Shown: positions 7,756 to 18,542, numbered from the stretch's first letter. The stretch is DNA of 64,000 nucleotides from an uncultured Verrucomicrobia subdivision 3 bacterium (GCA_903858275.1 CAIOIC010000103.1:1-64000); one strand, 5' to 3'. The notes: a model not told the origin generated them from the sequence alone. Translations and numbers: made by a program.

Positions 7756-8595
7756 TCACGGATTCCGGTTTTTCTGCCAGAAGGCGAAAACACCTTGCCA
7801 CCACGCCGTCGGTTGGGCGGCGATGTCATTGTGAGAGGCGTTTGGAAAGACCTGCAACTCTTTCGGGCCGGCGTATTCCGCGAATAATTTTTTGCCCGTC
7901 TCCGCGCCGAGAATCTCATCCGCACCCGCCACGATGAATTTCACCGGACCGCGATAGGCCTTAAGGCAATCCGCCGGATGAAAACGGTCACGCAGCAAAA
8001 AATAGGCGGGCAAAAACCACATCTGGCGCTGCGCCACCGAGGCGAGATTATGATACGGCACGAACAGCGCGAGGCCCGCGACCGCCTGCGGATGCGCTTT
8101 CGCCAGCTCACACGCCACGCCCGCGCCGATGGATTCGCTGACGACAAATTTTGGCAGATTTTTCGGCAGCAATTGAAACGCGGCTACAGCCGCCGCAACC
8201 ATGCTGTCTTTATTCGGGGAACCCGTTCGCGCGCCGTAGCCGGGATATTCCAAGACGAAAACATCCACGTCCGCCGCGTCGTGGATCGGCTGCGCCAGAT
8301 AATCCCGGCTCAAAGCGCAGCCCGCATTGCCGTGAACAATCAGCACGCTGGCGGTGGCATTGGTTTTCGCCAACATTTTCCAACCGATGAGTTCACCCGC
8401 CGGATTTTTCCACGGCGCGAAGCCGTGCCCGGCCGCAACGGATTCAATGACCCCGGCCGGAATCTTCGTGGGCAAGTAAATCAGGCGGCGCTGAAAAATC
8501 AGCACCGCCAGAAAAACCAGCAGGTAGACAATGACGAACAGTTGGAACACGCGGATGAGAGACCGGCTTGTTTTCCTCCAGCCCGTCATGGTCAA
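7756..8595 (-). CDS. Membrane-anchored alpha/beta hydrolase
   Basis: A 279-aa protein with one N-terminal hydrophobic helix (about residues 14-33, LFVIVYLLVFLAVLIF) and then an alpha/beta hydrolase domain of the BEM46/FrsA-like group. The oxyanion strand is SVLIVHGNAGCALSRDYL, the nucleophile elbow is VVSESIGAGVACE (Ser at about 145), and the acid and His are suggested by VAGADEIL and PNASHNDI near the C terminus. The catalytic domain probably faces the periplasm. It starts 7 nt after aspS ends and so may be cotranscribed. The substrate is unknown. Confidence 0.85.
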   Translation of the reverse strand: MTMTGWRKTSRSLIRVFQLFVIVYLLVFLAVLIFQRRLIYLPTKIPAGVIESVAAGHGFAPWKNPAGELIGWKMLAKTNATASVLIVHGNAGCALSRDYLAQPIHDAADVDVFVLEYPGYGARTGSPNKDSMVAAAVAAFQLLPKNLPKFVVSESIGAGVACELAKAHPQAVAGLALFVPYHNLASVAQRQMWFLPAYFLLRDRFHPADCLKAYRGPVKFIVAGADEILGAETGKKLFAEYAGPKELQVFPNASHNDIAAQPTAWWQGVFAFWQKNRNP

Positions 8596-8602
8596 GCCAG
8601 AG

Positions 8603-10447
<1,845 letters not shown>

Positions 10448-10524
10448 GAAATTATTCGCCAAAGCGAATGGAGATTGTGGCTGCGAAACCGGCGGATTTC
10501 AAAGAGAAATTTCGCCGTTGCCGG

Positions 10525-12498
10525 TCAATGCGCCCTGGCGGCCACGCCGCGCTTCTTTTCCTTTTCCGGATCGAACCGGTCGATCTGCACCGGGATGACA
10601 AACGGATTGGACAGCGTCTTGATGCGGGCAAAGCCGACGTCCTGGGCGCGGATCAGTGAATTGGTGAAGTCGCCGAAGTCGTAATACTTGGCGAGTTCGC
10701 CGATTTCGTGGTGGTTGTTGAGATGCGAGACCATGATGTTTTCCGTGTTCGCCAGGATGTTGGGATGGATGGAGGAAACTTCCTGCGTGGCGTAAACAAT
10801 GGCGAGCCGCGCCTTGGCGCCTTCCTTGGCGATGGTCGGCCAGATTTCCGTGAGCGCCTCATGGCGGCCAATGATGTTATGCGCCTCCTCGACGTAAATG
10901 ACGATGTGCGGCGCATGCTGGCCGGCGTTGAAGGTGGCCATCGAGCTGCGCAAAATGTGGCGGGCGATGCGCTTGCTCAAGCGCTCGCGCTGCACCGGGT
11001 CGCCAACGGATAGATCGAGGATGACGATCTTGCCGTTCGCCAGGTGCTGATAGATTTCGTCGCAGACATCGGTGCTGCGGTTGGGCGCATGGTAATCCTT
11101 GAACGGCTGGAGCAGCCGGTAGCCCGGAATGTAGCCGCCCTGATCGTTTTTCTGGAGCAGCAGGTTAATGAGGACGTTGGTATCCGGCTCGACCCAGGAA
11201 CCGCCGGTGCTGGTGATGAGTTCATCCTGAATCTGCCGCACGAGCTGAAACCACTCGAACATCTGCGGCGCGGTCAGGCCATTGGCGGGATCCACCGAGG
11301 GATTGACCTTGTTGCGAATGCCGGGGTTGACCTCGAAGGTGAACTTGAAGCCCTCCGGCAATTCATAGCCCGCGCGGGCCAGCACCGCCCGATAGGCGGC
11401 GAGCTTGAGATCGTGCAGCGCCGAGCGGCGCTGAAATTCGTAGTCGCTGCTGCAATCCTCCCGGTTCGGCGCGTCAAAATCCATGCTCAAGAACGCCTCG
11501 AGATCGGCCGAGCGGGGAACTTTGCTGGCCTCGATCAATCCCCGCAGCGTGCTGTGGCCATCGGATACCTGGTGGAAAAAATTATTCAGGATCAGCTCAA
11601 ACCCCGGAGTCGGAATCATCCGGTAGCGGATGGTGGCGCCGGGAAAAACCTCGGCCAGCGAACCTTTGTCCTGCTGATTGGCGTTGGCGTATTCGCCGTT
11701 CAAGTCGTAGATGATCTGGCCGATCTTAAGCTTGAAATCGCTGCTCGTATGCTTGACGACGGAAACCAGCTGCTTGACCGTGTTGGATTTTCCCGTGCGC
11801 GTCATGCCGAACACCGCCGTGCGGCGGGCGAGAAAATCCACGGCGTTCAGATGGAACACCGCCCGGCTCGCCGCCTCGCCGCGATGCAAACGGTCGGTGG
11901 AAGAAAATCGCACCGTGCCGATGGGAAATCGCGGCAGATCACCCTCCAGCCCGAGCCGCCGGGCTTCTTCGCGCGACGACGCGAGCCGTTCGGGACTGAT
12001 GTAGTTGACGATCATCTCCAGCGCCGCGCCTTCGGGACGATAAACCGCCAGCCCTGCCGCGCTGGAATAGGATTCGACATCGCAGCCCAGCCGCAGCTGG
12101 CCGTGGGACAAATAAAACTGCCCCAACACGCGGCATTGCAGGCCGCCCAATTGAAATTGTTCCGCGGCCAGATCGCTGAACGCATCGCCCGCGGCGGACT
12201 CCGCCGGACGCTGTTTCAGTTTTTCCACCTTCAGCCCCGCCACGACATCGTTCGCCGGCAGCGGCGCCGCGCCGGTGACGCGGAGCAGGAGAATTTCGCC
12301 CGTCGCCTTATGGGCATCCACCGGAGCCGCGATCAGAAAACAATTTTGCGGCACGCCGCGCGCGCTGGCCTTCCAGTCGTCGCGCGTCAGCACCAGCGCC
12401 TGCTCGTAATCGACATGGCACAGCCAGCCGACGAATTGTTTTTTCTGGATCAGTTGCGCCAGCGGATCCGGCGATGGAGCTTCAGCGGGTTTGGACAT
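10525..12498 (-). CDS. HerA-type hexameric ATPase/helicase (DUF87)
   Basis: A 657-aa protein of the HerA/FtsK ATPase superfamily. An N-terminal HAS-barrel-like region (VGWLCHVDYEQALVLTRDDW) precedes the ATPase core, with Walker A FGMTRTGKSNTVKQ (about 229-242), Walker B HIVIYVEEAHNI (about 529) and the downstream YATQEVSSIHPNILANTENIM and SHLNNHHEIGELAKY segments typical of HerA. Archaeal HerA works with the NurA nuclease in DNA end resection, and bacterial HerA homologues often pair with defence effectors. No NurA, SIR2 or DUF4297 gene is nearby; a DHH phosphoesterase is divergent, 116 nt away. ATG at 12498 gives the cleanest N terminus. Confidence 0.85.
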   Translation of the reverse strand: MSKPAEAPSPDPLAQLIQKKQFVGWLCHVDYEQALVLTRDDWKASARGVPQNCFLIAAPVDAHKATGEILLLRVTGAAPLPANDVVAGLKVEKLKQRPAESAAGDAFSDLAAEQFQLGGLQCRVLGQFYLSHGQLRLGCDVESYSSAAGLAVYRPEGAALEMIVNYISPERLASSREEARRLGLEGDLPRFPIGTVRFSSTDRLHRGEAASRAVFHLNAVDFLARRTAVFGMTRTGKSNTVKQLVSVVKHTSSDFKLKIGQIIYDLNGEYANANQQDKGSLAEVFPGATIRYRMIPTPGFELILNNFFHQVSDGHSTLRGLIEASKVPRSADLEAFLSMDFDAPNREDCSSDYEFQRRSALHDLKLAAYRAVLARAGYELPEGFKFTFEVNPGIRNKVNPSVDPANGLTAPQMFEWFQLVRQIQDELITSTGGSWVEPDTNVLINLLLQKNDQGGYIPGYRLLQPFKDYHAPNRSTDVCDEIYQHLANGKIVILDLSVGDPVQRERLSKRIARHILRSSMATFNAGQHAPHIVIYVEEAHNIIGRHEALTEIWPTIAKEGAKARLAIVYATQEVSSIHPNILANTENIMVSHLNNHHEIGELAKYYDFGDFTNSLIRAQDVGFARIKTLSNPFVIPVQIDRFDPEKEKKRGVAARAH

Positions 12499-12614
12499 GA
12501 AATTGGCCTGGTTGATTTGTGCGTCAGCTTGGCGGCAACCGCACTGGTAATCAAAGTTTTTTTGCGGGTAATTCCCCGCTCGCCATGCGCGGCAGGCTGA
12601 ATTAACTTGGCACC

Positions 12615-13550
12615 ATGCTGACATTGCCCAAGCCGGAAGTGATCCTCACGCACGAAAGCGACCTCGACGGATTTGTCGCCGGCCTGCTGCTGCAACGGCT
12701 GGCGAAACATCTCCACGGCGAAATCATTCCGCTCCAGGCCTACCACTACAATTACTGGAAGCTGCGCGACCTGCGCGAGCGCGCCGCGTGGGTGACGGAC
12801 TTCACATTTGAACCGCGCCTCGACAAGCCCGGCTGGCTGGTGGTGGATCATCATGTCACCGAAACGCCCGCGAACAACGCCCGGCTCCAGCACGACGTGA
12901 ACAAATCCGCCGGACTGCTCTGCTACGAACTCTGCCAGCAGCACGGCCTCGGCTCGCCCGCGCTGGACCGCATCGTCCACCTGAACAACGTGGCGGATCT
13001 GTTTCTGGAAAACGACGCGGATTTCGAAGTGGCCGGAGATTACGCCGGACTGGTGAAGGTTTACCAATTCTGGAATCTCTACACGCTGCTCGAAGGGGAA
13101 CTGGAAAAACTCACCGGCCATCCGCTGCTGGAAGTGATGGCCGCTAAGCGCCGCGTGGAAGACCCCATCGGCCTGGAGTGGAGCAAAAGTCACATCACGG
13201 AAATCTCGCCCGCGCTCGGCTATGTGGAAACCATCATCGGCAACACCAACCAGATCGTTCACCAGTTGCTCGAACGCGGCGTGACGAAATATCCGGCGCT
13301 GGTAACCCTGTTCCGCCGGTCGAACGCGATTTTTGCCAGCTTCCGCAGCCGCAATGGCGAGGCGCTGAAGCTGGCCGCAAAATTTCAGGGCGGCGGCCAC
13401 GCGAACGCGGCGGGGGCCATTTTGCCGAAGTCCGTGCGGACGGTGGAGGACGGCGTGGAATTTCTCCGCCAGATGCTCAACCCGAAACCCCAGCCGAGCC
13501 TGAACAATCTGGAAAGTTTGTTTGCGGGTTTGGATGTCGGGAAGAAGTGA
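12615..13550 (+). CDS. DHH family phosphoesterase
   Basis: A 311-aa member of the DHH superfamily (RecJ, NrnA, cyclic-di-AMP phosphodiesterases, pyrophosphatases). Motif I is THESDLDGFVAG (about 12-23), motif III is VVDHHVTET (about 76-84, the DHH triad), and the DHHA1-type C terminus is FQGGGHANAAGAIL (about 256-269), which binds substrate phosphate. All catalytic motifs look intact, so it should hydrolyse phosphodiesters: nano-RNA, single-stranded DNA ends or a cyclic dinucleotide. There is no separate RecJ OB domain, so it is not a full RecJ. Divergent placement from the HerA-type gene suggests shared control. Confidence 0.87.
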   Translation: MLTLPKPEVILTHESDLDGFVAGLLLQRLAKHLHGEIIPLQAYHYNYWKLRDLRERAAWVTDFTFEPRLDKPGWLVVDHHVTETPANNARLQHDVNKSAGLLCYELCQQHGLGSPALDRIVHLNNVADLFLENDADFEVAGDYAGLVKVYQFWNLYTLLEGELEKLTGHPLLEVMAAKRRVEDPIGLEWSKSHITEISPALGYVETIIGNTNQIVHQLLERGVTKYPALVTLFRRSNAIFASFRSRNGEALKLAAKFQGGGHANAAGAILPKSVRTVEDGVEFLRQMLNPKPQPSLNNLESLFAGLDVGKK

Positions 13551-13614
13551 AGTAAAATCATTTGGCAGCCTTTTCTAGTGCGACGAATTCCTCGACTTGC
13601 AACTAAATGCTTTC

Positions 13615-15015
13615 ATGAAATCGAACTCTGCTCGAACATCATTCCAATCCTGCCGCCTTGGAGTTGTCGCACTCGCACTGGCGCTGGCCAATGTCGCACA
13701 AGCGCAGACGCAAGTGACCCTCTATCCTGCTCCCGGCGATCTCTCGACTGTGGAACACCTGCGCGACAGCGCCGACTACACGGTGACGATCAATGGTCGT
13801 CCCTGTTTTGTTTACGAGTCCGCTAACTATTGGCAGCACGCCGCACGCATGGCTGCGGACAAGGTGGCTTTTGCAATCTACGACTTCAAAGGCGGGCCGG
13901 CGACGGTCGAGGTGAACTGCAAATTCACCGTCAACACCGTAACCATCCGTCCTGCGGGCGATCACGTGCAATTCACCCGGAACGGGAACAAAATTGTGTT
14001 TACGGTGGCTGGACCGAAGCAGCTCAGCGTCGAGGTGAACGATCGGAAGCGCCCACTGTTCATCTTTGCGTCCGAGCCGGAGGAGCCTGATACGAAGGCG
14101 CAGCACTATTTCGGACCGGGCGTGCATCATATCGGTGCAAAATACCCGGTTAAGGCCAACGAGCGGGTCTATGTCGCTGGTGGTGCCGTGGTGGAAGGCA
14201 CCTTCCTGTGTCAGGGCGAAAATATCAAGATTCGCGGCCGGGGCGTCCTGAGCGCCGGCCAGTGGACTCGGGAGGAATGGCAGAAGGATCATCAGCTTTC
14301 GATCATCACCCACACCGCCGTCGGTAGTCATGACCATCACGAATACTCCGGCGTCGTCCTACTGAATTCCCCCGGCTGGTTCGTAAACGGCTACGGCAAG
14401 TTTCTCACCTGCTCGAACCTGAAAGTCATTGGCTGGGGCGGCAATACCGACGGCCCGCACCTCAACGGGAACGGCCTGCTCGAACATTCCTTCTTCTTTA
14501 ACAACGATGACTCGCTGATCACTAATAAGGGCGATGACAATACCTTTCGCGACTGCGTGGTATGGAAGGGCCCGTGGGGCCACCCGATGGTCAGCCTCAA
14601 TCCGATCAATCAACAGAATATCCTTTACGAGGATATCGACATCATCGCCGACGAGCAGCGGAATAAGTTCGGCACAATTGCCATTACCTTTGGCGGTGGC
14701 AGCGTTAAAAATGTCAGCGGCAGTGGCACGCGGCGGAACTACACCTACCGCAACATCCGCATCGAAGAACCGCGCACGGCGATACTGCTGAAGCTCGATG
14801 TCGGAGCAGGCTCCCGGTTCGAAAATGTCCGCCTGGAAAACATCACCGCCGCCGGCCAGCTTCCCTTCGAAGGCATGTTGAATGCGTCCCAGGGCGGCGT
14901 GATTGACCATATCAGTTTCAAAAACGTCCAACTCAACGGAGTGGTCATCACCAATCTGGCCGGCGCGAACCTCACCTCACAGGGCAACGTGACCAACATG
15001 ATATTCGAAAAATAG
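13615..15015 (+). CDS. Secreted right-handed beta-helix glycoside hydrolase (GH28/GH49-like)
   Basis: A 466-aa protein with a signal peptide (VVALALALANVAQAQ) and an N-terminal beta-sandwich-like region of about 150 aa, as in dextranases and some polygalacturonases. A parallel beta-helix follows. The catalytic centre shows WGGNTDGPHLNGNG (NTD at about 278) and FFFNNDDSLITNKGDD (DD at about 296), the Asp motifs of GH28 and GH49. The later GH28 motifs are less clear: WGHPM stands where HG is expected and no RIK is seen. An ATG at 13615 was chosen over the upstream TTG because it sits directly before the signal peptide. The substrate is probably a plant- or algal-type polysaccharide. Confidence 0.8.
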   Translation: MKSNSARTSFQSCRLGVVALALALANVAQAQTQVTLYPAPGDLSTVEHLRDSADYTVTINGRPCFVYESANYWQHAARMAADKVAFAIYDFKGGPATVEVNCKFTVNTVTIRPAGDHVQFTRNGNKIVFTVAGPKQLSVEVNDRKRPLFIFASEPEEPDTKAQHYFGPGVHHIGAKYPVKANERVYVAGGAVVEGTFLCQGENIKIRGRGVLSAGQWTREEWQKDHQLSIITHTAVGSHDHHEYSGVVLLNSPGWFVNGYGKFLTCSNLKVIGWGGNTDGPHLNGNGLLEHSFFFNNDDSLITNKGDDNTFRDCVVWKGPWGHPMVSLNPINQQNILYEDIDIIADEQRNKFGTIAITFGGGSVKNVSGSGTRRNYTYRNIRIEEPRTAILLKLDVGAGSRFENVRLENITAAGQLPFEGMLNASQGGVIDHISFKNVQLNGVVITNLAGANLTSQGNVTNMIFEK

Positions 15016-15073
15016 CAACCCCGCGCAAATCGATGGTTTCACTTAAATCCCAAACACCCAATACACCCATCCT

Positions 15074-15811
15074 ATGAAACTGCGATTATTCACCACGGCT
15101 CTTCTCGTTGTCAGCTCATTCGCCCTGCTTCGCGCCGCCGATTCGCCAGCCCTGCCAGAGCCATGGCAGCACCAGGACATCGGCAGCTCGCAAGTCGGTA
15201 AACCAGTGCCGCCCGTGCCAGCCGAAAAATTTGGGAAGAACCCGCTCTTTGGGCTAAGTGGGCAGCTTGCGGGCACCGCAAAGCACACAGGCGGCGTGTT
15301 TACCCTGCAAGGCACGATGGACATTTGGGGACCGATGGATGGCGGTCATTTCGTCTGGCAGCCGGTGCAGGGCGACTTCGTGTTCGTCGCGCGTGTCGCC
15401 AGCATGGATAACCCAGGGAAAAATAAGCACGCCAAGGCGGGCCTTTGCATTCGTGAATCGCTCGACGGCGGCTCACGTCGTGTCGCCCAGTGCATCACGC
15501 CGGTGGATGGCACGCAGTTCCTCCATCGCGAAGCGACGGACGGCATCACAGTGCGGATTAAGCCGGATGCCGCCAATCCGAAACCCGGCGTGCCCAAGGA
15601 AAAGTTTCCGTGCTGGCTCAAGCTGGTGCGCCAAGGCAATAAGTTCACCGGCTACGAATCGCTCGACGGCGAAACGTGGTGGCTCACGGGCACAATCAAA
15701 CTCGACTTCAAGTCTGACGCCCTGATCGGCCTCTCATCGTCCTCGCACGCGACGGATTCGCTCACGGCTTCGGTGTTCGATCATGTGACCCTGGCCAAAA
15801 CTTCCAAATAG
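15074..15811 (+). CDS. Secreted concanavalin-like (DUF1349-type) domain protein
   Basis: A 245-aa exported protein with signal peptide MKLRLFTTALLVVSSFALLRAAD. The rest is a single jelly-roll domain resembling the DUF1349 / beta-xylosidase C-terminal type: FVFVARVASMDN, AGLCIRESLDGGSR, a TDGITVRIKP strand, PCWLKLVRQGNKFTGYESLDGETW and a closing FDHVTLAK strand. Such domains bind or shape carbohydrate and are common in verrucomicrobial and planctomycetal secretomes. It sits 58 nt after the glycosidase gene and 8 nt before a beta-propeller gene, so it is part of the same operon. No catalytic residues can be named. Confidence 0.75.
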   Translation: MKLRLFTTALLVVSSFALLRAADSPALPEPWQHQDIGSSQVGKPVPPVPAEKFGKNPLFGLSGQLAGTAKHTGGVFTLQGTMDIWGPMDGGHFVWQPVQGDFVFVARVASMDNPGKNKHAKAGLCIRESLDGGSRRVAQCITPVDGTQFLHREATDGITVRIKPDAANPKPGVPKEKFPCWLKLVRQGNKFTGYESLDGETWWLTGTIKLDFKSDALIGLSSSSHATDSLTASVFDHVTLAKTSK

Positions 15812-15819
15812 GATCCGCC

Positions 15820-16785
15820 ATGCGCACCATCCCGTTTGCTAAATTCGTCACCGTGTCCGTGTTGCTGACCTGCGGCCTCATCACTTCAGCTCAATCGCAG
15901 GATAAATCCCCGCCACAACACATCGCGCGACTCATGACCATCGGCATTGATGGCTCTGACCCGCGGGTGATTTTTGAGACCACCGACATCCAGGCGCCCA
16001 ACTGGTCGCACGATGGAAAATGGCTCATCTGCAACGGCAGCATGGCGGGCAGCAAAACATTATTGCGCATCGCCGCCGACGGCAGCACTCAGCCGGAAAA
16101 GATTTCCACCGACGACATCAAGGTCACGAGCAATGACCACATCCTCTCGCCGGACGGAAAGACGATCTACATCACTGCGAACAGTCATCTTTACACGATG
16201 CCGTTCGAGGGCGGTGCGCCACGGCGCATTTCCAATGAGCATCCGGTCGACACGGGATTTAAATACTTCCTCCACGGCGTGACGCCGGACGGAAAGACGC
16301 TGGCTTACGTCGGGGTGAATAAAGTGGGCAACGATGCGTGGGGACGATCGGATCTCTACACAATTCCCGCCGCCGGCGGTCCGGATACGCGCTTGACCGA
16401 CACCCCCGCACCCGACGACGGCCCCGAGTATTCGCCGGATGGAAATTGGATTTATTTCAACTCCGAACTTAACGCGAAGATTCCCGGCCACGCGCAGTGT
16501 TATCGCATGAAACCTGACGGCACCGGTATCGAGCAACTCACCCACGACGAGCGAGTAAACTGGTTCCCGCACATTTCGCCTGACGGAAAATGGGTTGTCT
16601 ATATCAGCTTTCCGCCAGGCACGGTAAAGCATCCCGCCGATAAAGCCGTCATCCTCCGGCGCATGAAAGCCGATGGCAGCGAACAGGCCGATATCATCAC
16701 CTTCAACGGCGGCCAGGGCACCATCAACGTCAACAGTTGGGCACCCGACAGCAAACGCTTCGCTTTCGTGATGTATCCGAAATAA
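15820..16785 (+). CDS. Secreted TolB-like beta-propeller (PD40 repeat) protein
   Basis: A 321-aa exported protein with a signal peptide ending about SAQSQD. It is built of PD40/TolB repeats, seen as recurring SPDGKTIYIT, TPDGKTLAYV, SPDGNWIYFNS and SPDGKWVVYIS blocks, about six blades in all. PD40 propellers typically serve as binding scaffolds. It resembles the propeller of TolB but lacks TolB's N-terminal domain and is far from any tol genes. Embedded in the glycosidase operon, it probably binds sugar or assists degradation, which is inference. Confidence 0.82.
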   Translation: MRTIPFAKFVTVSVLLTCGLITSAQSQDKSPPQHIARLMTIGIDGSDPRVIFETTDIQAPNWSHDGKWLICNGSMAGSKTLLRIAADGSTQPEKISTDDIKVTSNDHILSPDGKTIYITANSHLYTMPFEGGAPRRISNEHPVDTGFKYFLHGVTPDGKTLAYVGVNKVGNDAWGRSDLYTIPAAGGPDTRLTDTPAPDDGPEYSPDGNWIYFNSELNAKIPGHAQCYRMKPDGTGIEQLTHDERVNWFPHISPDGKWVVYISFPPGTVKHPADKAVILRRMKADGSEQADIITFNGGQGTINVNSWAPDSKRFAFVMYPK

Positions 16786-16822
16786 CCATTCCAAACTACG
16801 GCCGTCTTTATCAAGACACAGC

Positions 16823-17773
16823 ATGAGATTCCATTTGCTTCTCGCTTTAATCGTCCTTCCGATGGCGGCAAGTGCCAGCGCAGACTTGAATCACGCCGAA
16901 CTGCTTAAAAAGATTCCGGATGAATTTATCACCCGCATCGGCGGAGCTTTGCCGGATAAGAACGGATTCGTCGGCCACAACCACTCCGGTTTCAAGGGCA
17001 GCGCCTTTCAACGCGGCGCAACGCTGACGCTGGCCATCGCAGCGGCGCGCGGCGACCGGAAGCGCGCCGAGGATTGCTGGCGGGCCGTCGAGGCGACGTT
17101 CGCCCGACAGAAGGAAGCGGGGCACTTTGGCGATCCGCCCACCAGCGTGGCGTTCTGGCTTTGCGAACTATGCCGTTCGCTTTTGGTCGTGCAGCAAAGT
17201 CCGCTGGCCAAAGACTATCAGGACCGGATTGCCAACCTCCTGCCCAAGCTTCGCAAGGCTGCCGACTGGCTGGCAACCCAGCAGGCAGCGCTCATCAAGG
17301 CCGATGGCGACACGCCCAACCGCCTGCTCTTCTCGGCCGAGGCCTTTGGCTTTGCGGGAATCCTCTTGCAAGACGAAAAACTGGTCGCCGCCGGCAAGGA
17401 TTTTCTGAACCGCAGCCTGAAGCTTTATCGGGATGAGGACGGCGTGTTTCTGGAACACGGCGGGGGCGACTCCAGCTATCAGGCGGTGAATCTTCTCCGG
17501 CTGCAGGAAATCGTGATTCATTTTCCCGATCCCAAGCTGGAAGCCGCCATCCGCCAAGGCATGAAGTGGGAACTCGCCCGCATCGCGGCGGATGGAACGG
17601 TCAGCACCGAAGGCAACACCCGTGTCCGTCCCGGCGGCGAGAAATTCATGGGGACCGAGAAACAGGTCAACGTGGGCGAAATCACGCTGGCGCTCCTCTA
17701 TTTCCACCTCCGCACGGGCGATGCCGAGGCCTTGGCGGCGGCGCAACGGGTTCGCAGCCATTACACCAAATAG
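16823..17773 (+). CDS. Secreted alpha-helical protein, possibly alpha/alpha-barrel enzyme
   Basis: A 316-aa protein with signal peptide MRFHLLLALIVLPMAASASA. It is almost entirely helical, with HNHSGFKGSAFQRGATLTLAIA, SVAFWLCELCRSLLV and HGGGDSSYQAVNLLRLQEI. The HGGGDSSYQ segment and the general pattern recall alpha/alpha-toroid polysaccharide lyases and glycoside hydrolases, but I cannot place it in a family. It is the last gene of the four-gene secreted operon starting at 13615. No terminator is seen; 21-bp periodic DNA follows. Confidence 0.75.
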   Translation: MRFHLLLALIVLPMAASASADLNHAELLKKIPDEFITRIGGALPDKNGFVGHNHSGFKGSAFQRGATLTLAIAAARGDRKRAEDCWRAVEATFARQKEAGHFGDPPTSVAFWLCELCRSLLVVQQSPLAKDYQDRIANLLPKLRKAADWLATQQAALIKADGDTPNRLLFSAEAFGFAGILLQDEKLVAAGKDFLNRSLKLYRDEDGVFLEHGGGDSSYQAVNLLRLQEIVIHFPDPKLEAAIRQGMKWELARIAADGTVSTEGNTRVRPGGEKFMGTEKQVNVGEITLALLYFHLRTGDAEALAAAQRVRSHYTK

Positions 17774-17918
17774 CTGGGGCAACCCTAATCCCACGACGTT
17801 TCCCATGTCGGAAACCACAAGACTGGAACACGGTTAACCCCACTTCCCGCCCGCTTTCCCCAAACTGGGAGGGGATTTACCAAGACGACAAACCGGTTTC
17901 TGCAGACTGCAAAACGTA

Positions 17919-18086
17919 TTTTCGACATCGGGGAACGACTTTGCGGTGTCGGGGAACGACTTTGCGAAATCGGGGAATGGCTGGACGATATTGGGGAACG
18001 TTTTCCTGATGTCGGGCAATGTGTTTCCGATATCCGGCAACGACCTCCCGACATCGGCCAACGACTTGGCGATATCGGGAAACGAT
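17919..18086. repeat. Degenerate 21-bp tandem repeat array (eight clear units)
   Basis: Eight consecutive units of exactly 21 bp start at 17919, 17940, 17961, 17982, 18003, 18024, 18045 and 18066. The consensus is roughly TTTNCGATATCGGGGAACGAC. Units differ by several substitutions but none by length. The same 21-nt phase can be traced more weakly upstream to about 17793. Because 21 is a multiple of 3, all frames read as heptad repeats. On the plus strand one frame reads DIGERLCEIGEWLDDIGERF but has no start codon, and on the minus strand one reads like KSFPDTA. Coding is not supported by any start or ribosome site. The units are contiguous, so this is not CRISPR. Confidence 0.85.
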
Positions 18087-18216
18087 TTCTAAGAATTAAA
18101 AAACCGCCAAATCAGGCTGAAAACCAGCGATTTAGTCTAAAAACACGAAAAACGAGTGTTCCGGACGCATTTTCCACCCGCCGCCACTCGCCGCGCGGGG
18201 GGGAAGGATGTTTTGA

Positions 18217-18296
18217 CGACCACTCCTCTCCCTGCCCTCTCCTCTCCTTCCGAAGGAGAGGAGAGGGTGGGCCGGAGGCCGGGAGAGGAGTGGTCG
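18217..18296. repeat. Long double hairpin palindromic repeat
   Basis: CGACCACTCCTCTCCC (18217-18232) is perfectly inverted at 18281-18296. Nested inside, a pyrimidine-rich arm of 16 nt ending CCTTC pairs perfectly with a purine-rich arm starting GAAGG around a single C. The region has the look of a dispersed REP/MITE-like unit. There is no gene in 17774-18542 that I can support; apart from this hairpin and the 21-bp array I see nothing in it. Confidence 0.8.
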
Positions 18297-18542
18297 GGTG
18301 AAAGTCGGTTCCACCCTTAACTCCGAAAGAACGGATTATGACTTCCTATGAACGGTTCCGCAGCCTCTCCCCCTGTGGGGAATGAGATGGCTGGTGGCCA
18401 TTTTGGGTGAATAATCTTGAATGAAATCCGCCCGTCCGTTTTCATCAGCCCATGATCCAAGCCGCAGACAAAAAAGTCAGCCGTGCACCGGGTCGGGCTT
18501 GCTCTGCGGGCTAACAACCGTATTAGTCCGATTCCAACGCCA

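Noticed and set aside
11044-12600. Plus-strand frame of 518 aa opposite the HerA-type gene
   Set aside because: Shadow of a gene with complete Walker motifs on the other strand; no ribosome site and no domain.
17785-18061. Two minus-strand frames with heptad repeats (SRSPTPQ-like and KSFPDTA-like)
   Set aside because: Any 21-bp repeat makes heptads in all frames; starts are weak (TTG, or ATG without ribosome site). Kept as a repeat and a finding, not as genes.
17919-18086. Possible CRISPR array
   Set aside because: Units are contiguous with no spacers and diverge from one another; no cas genes are near.
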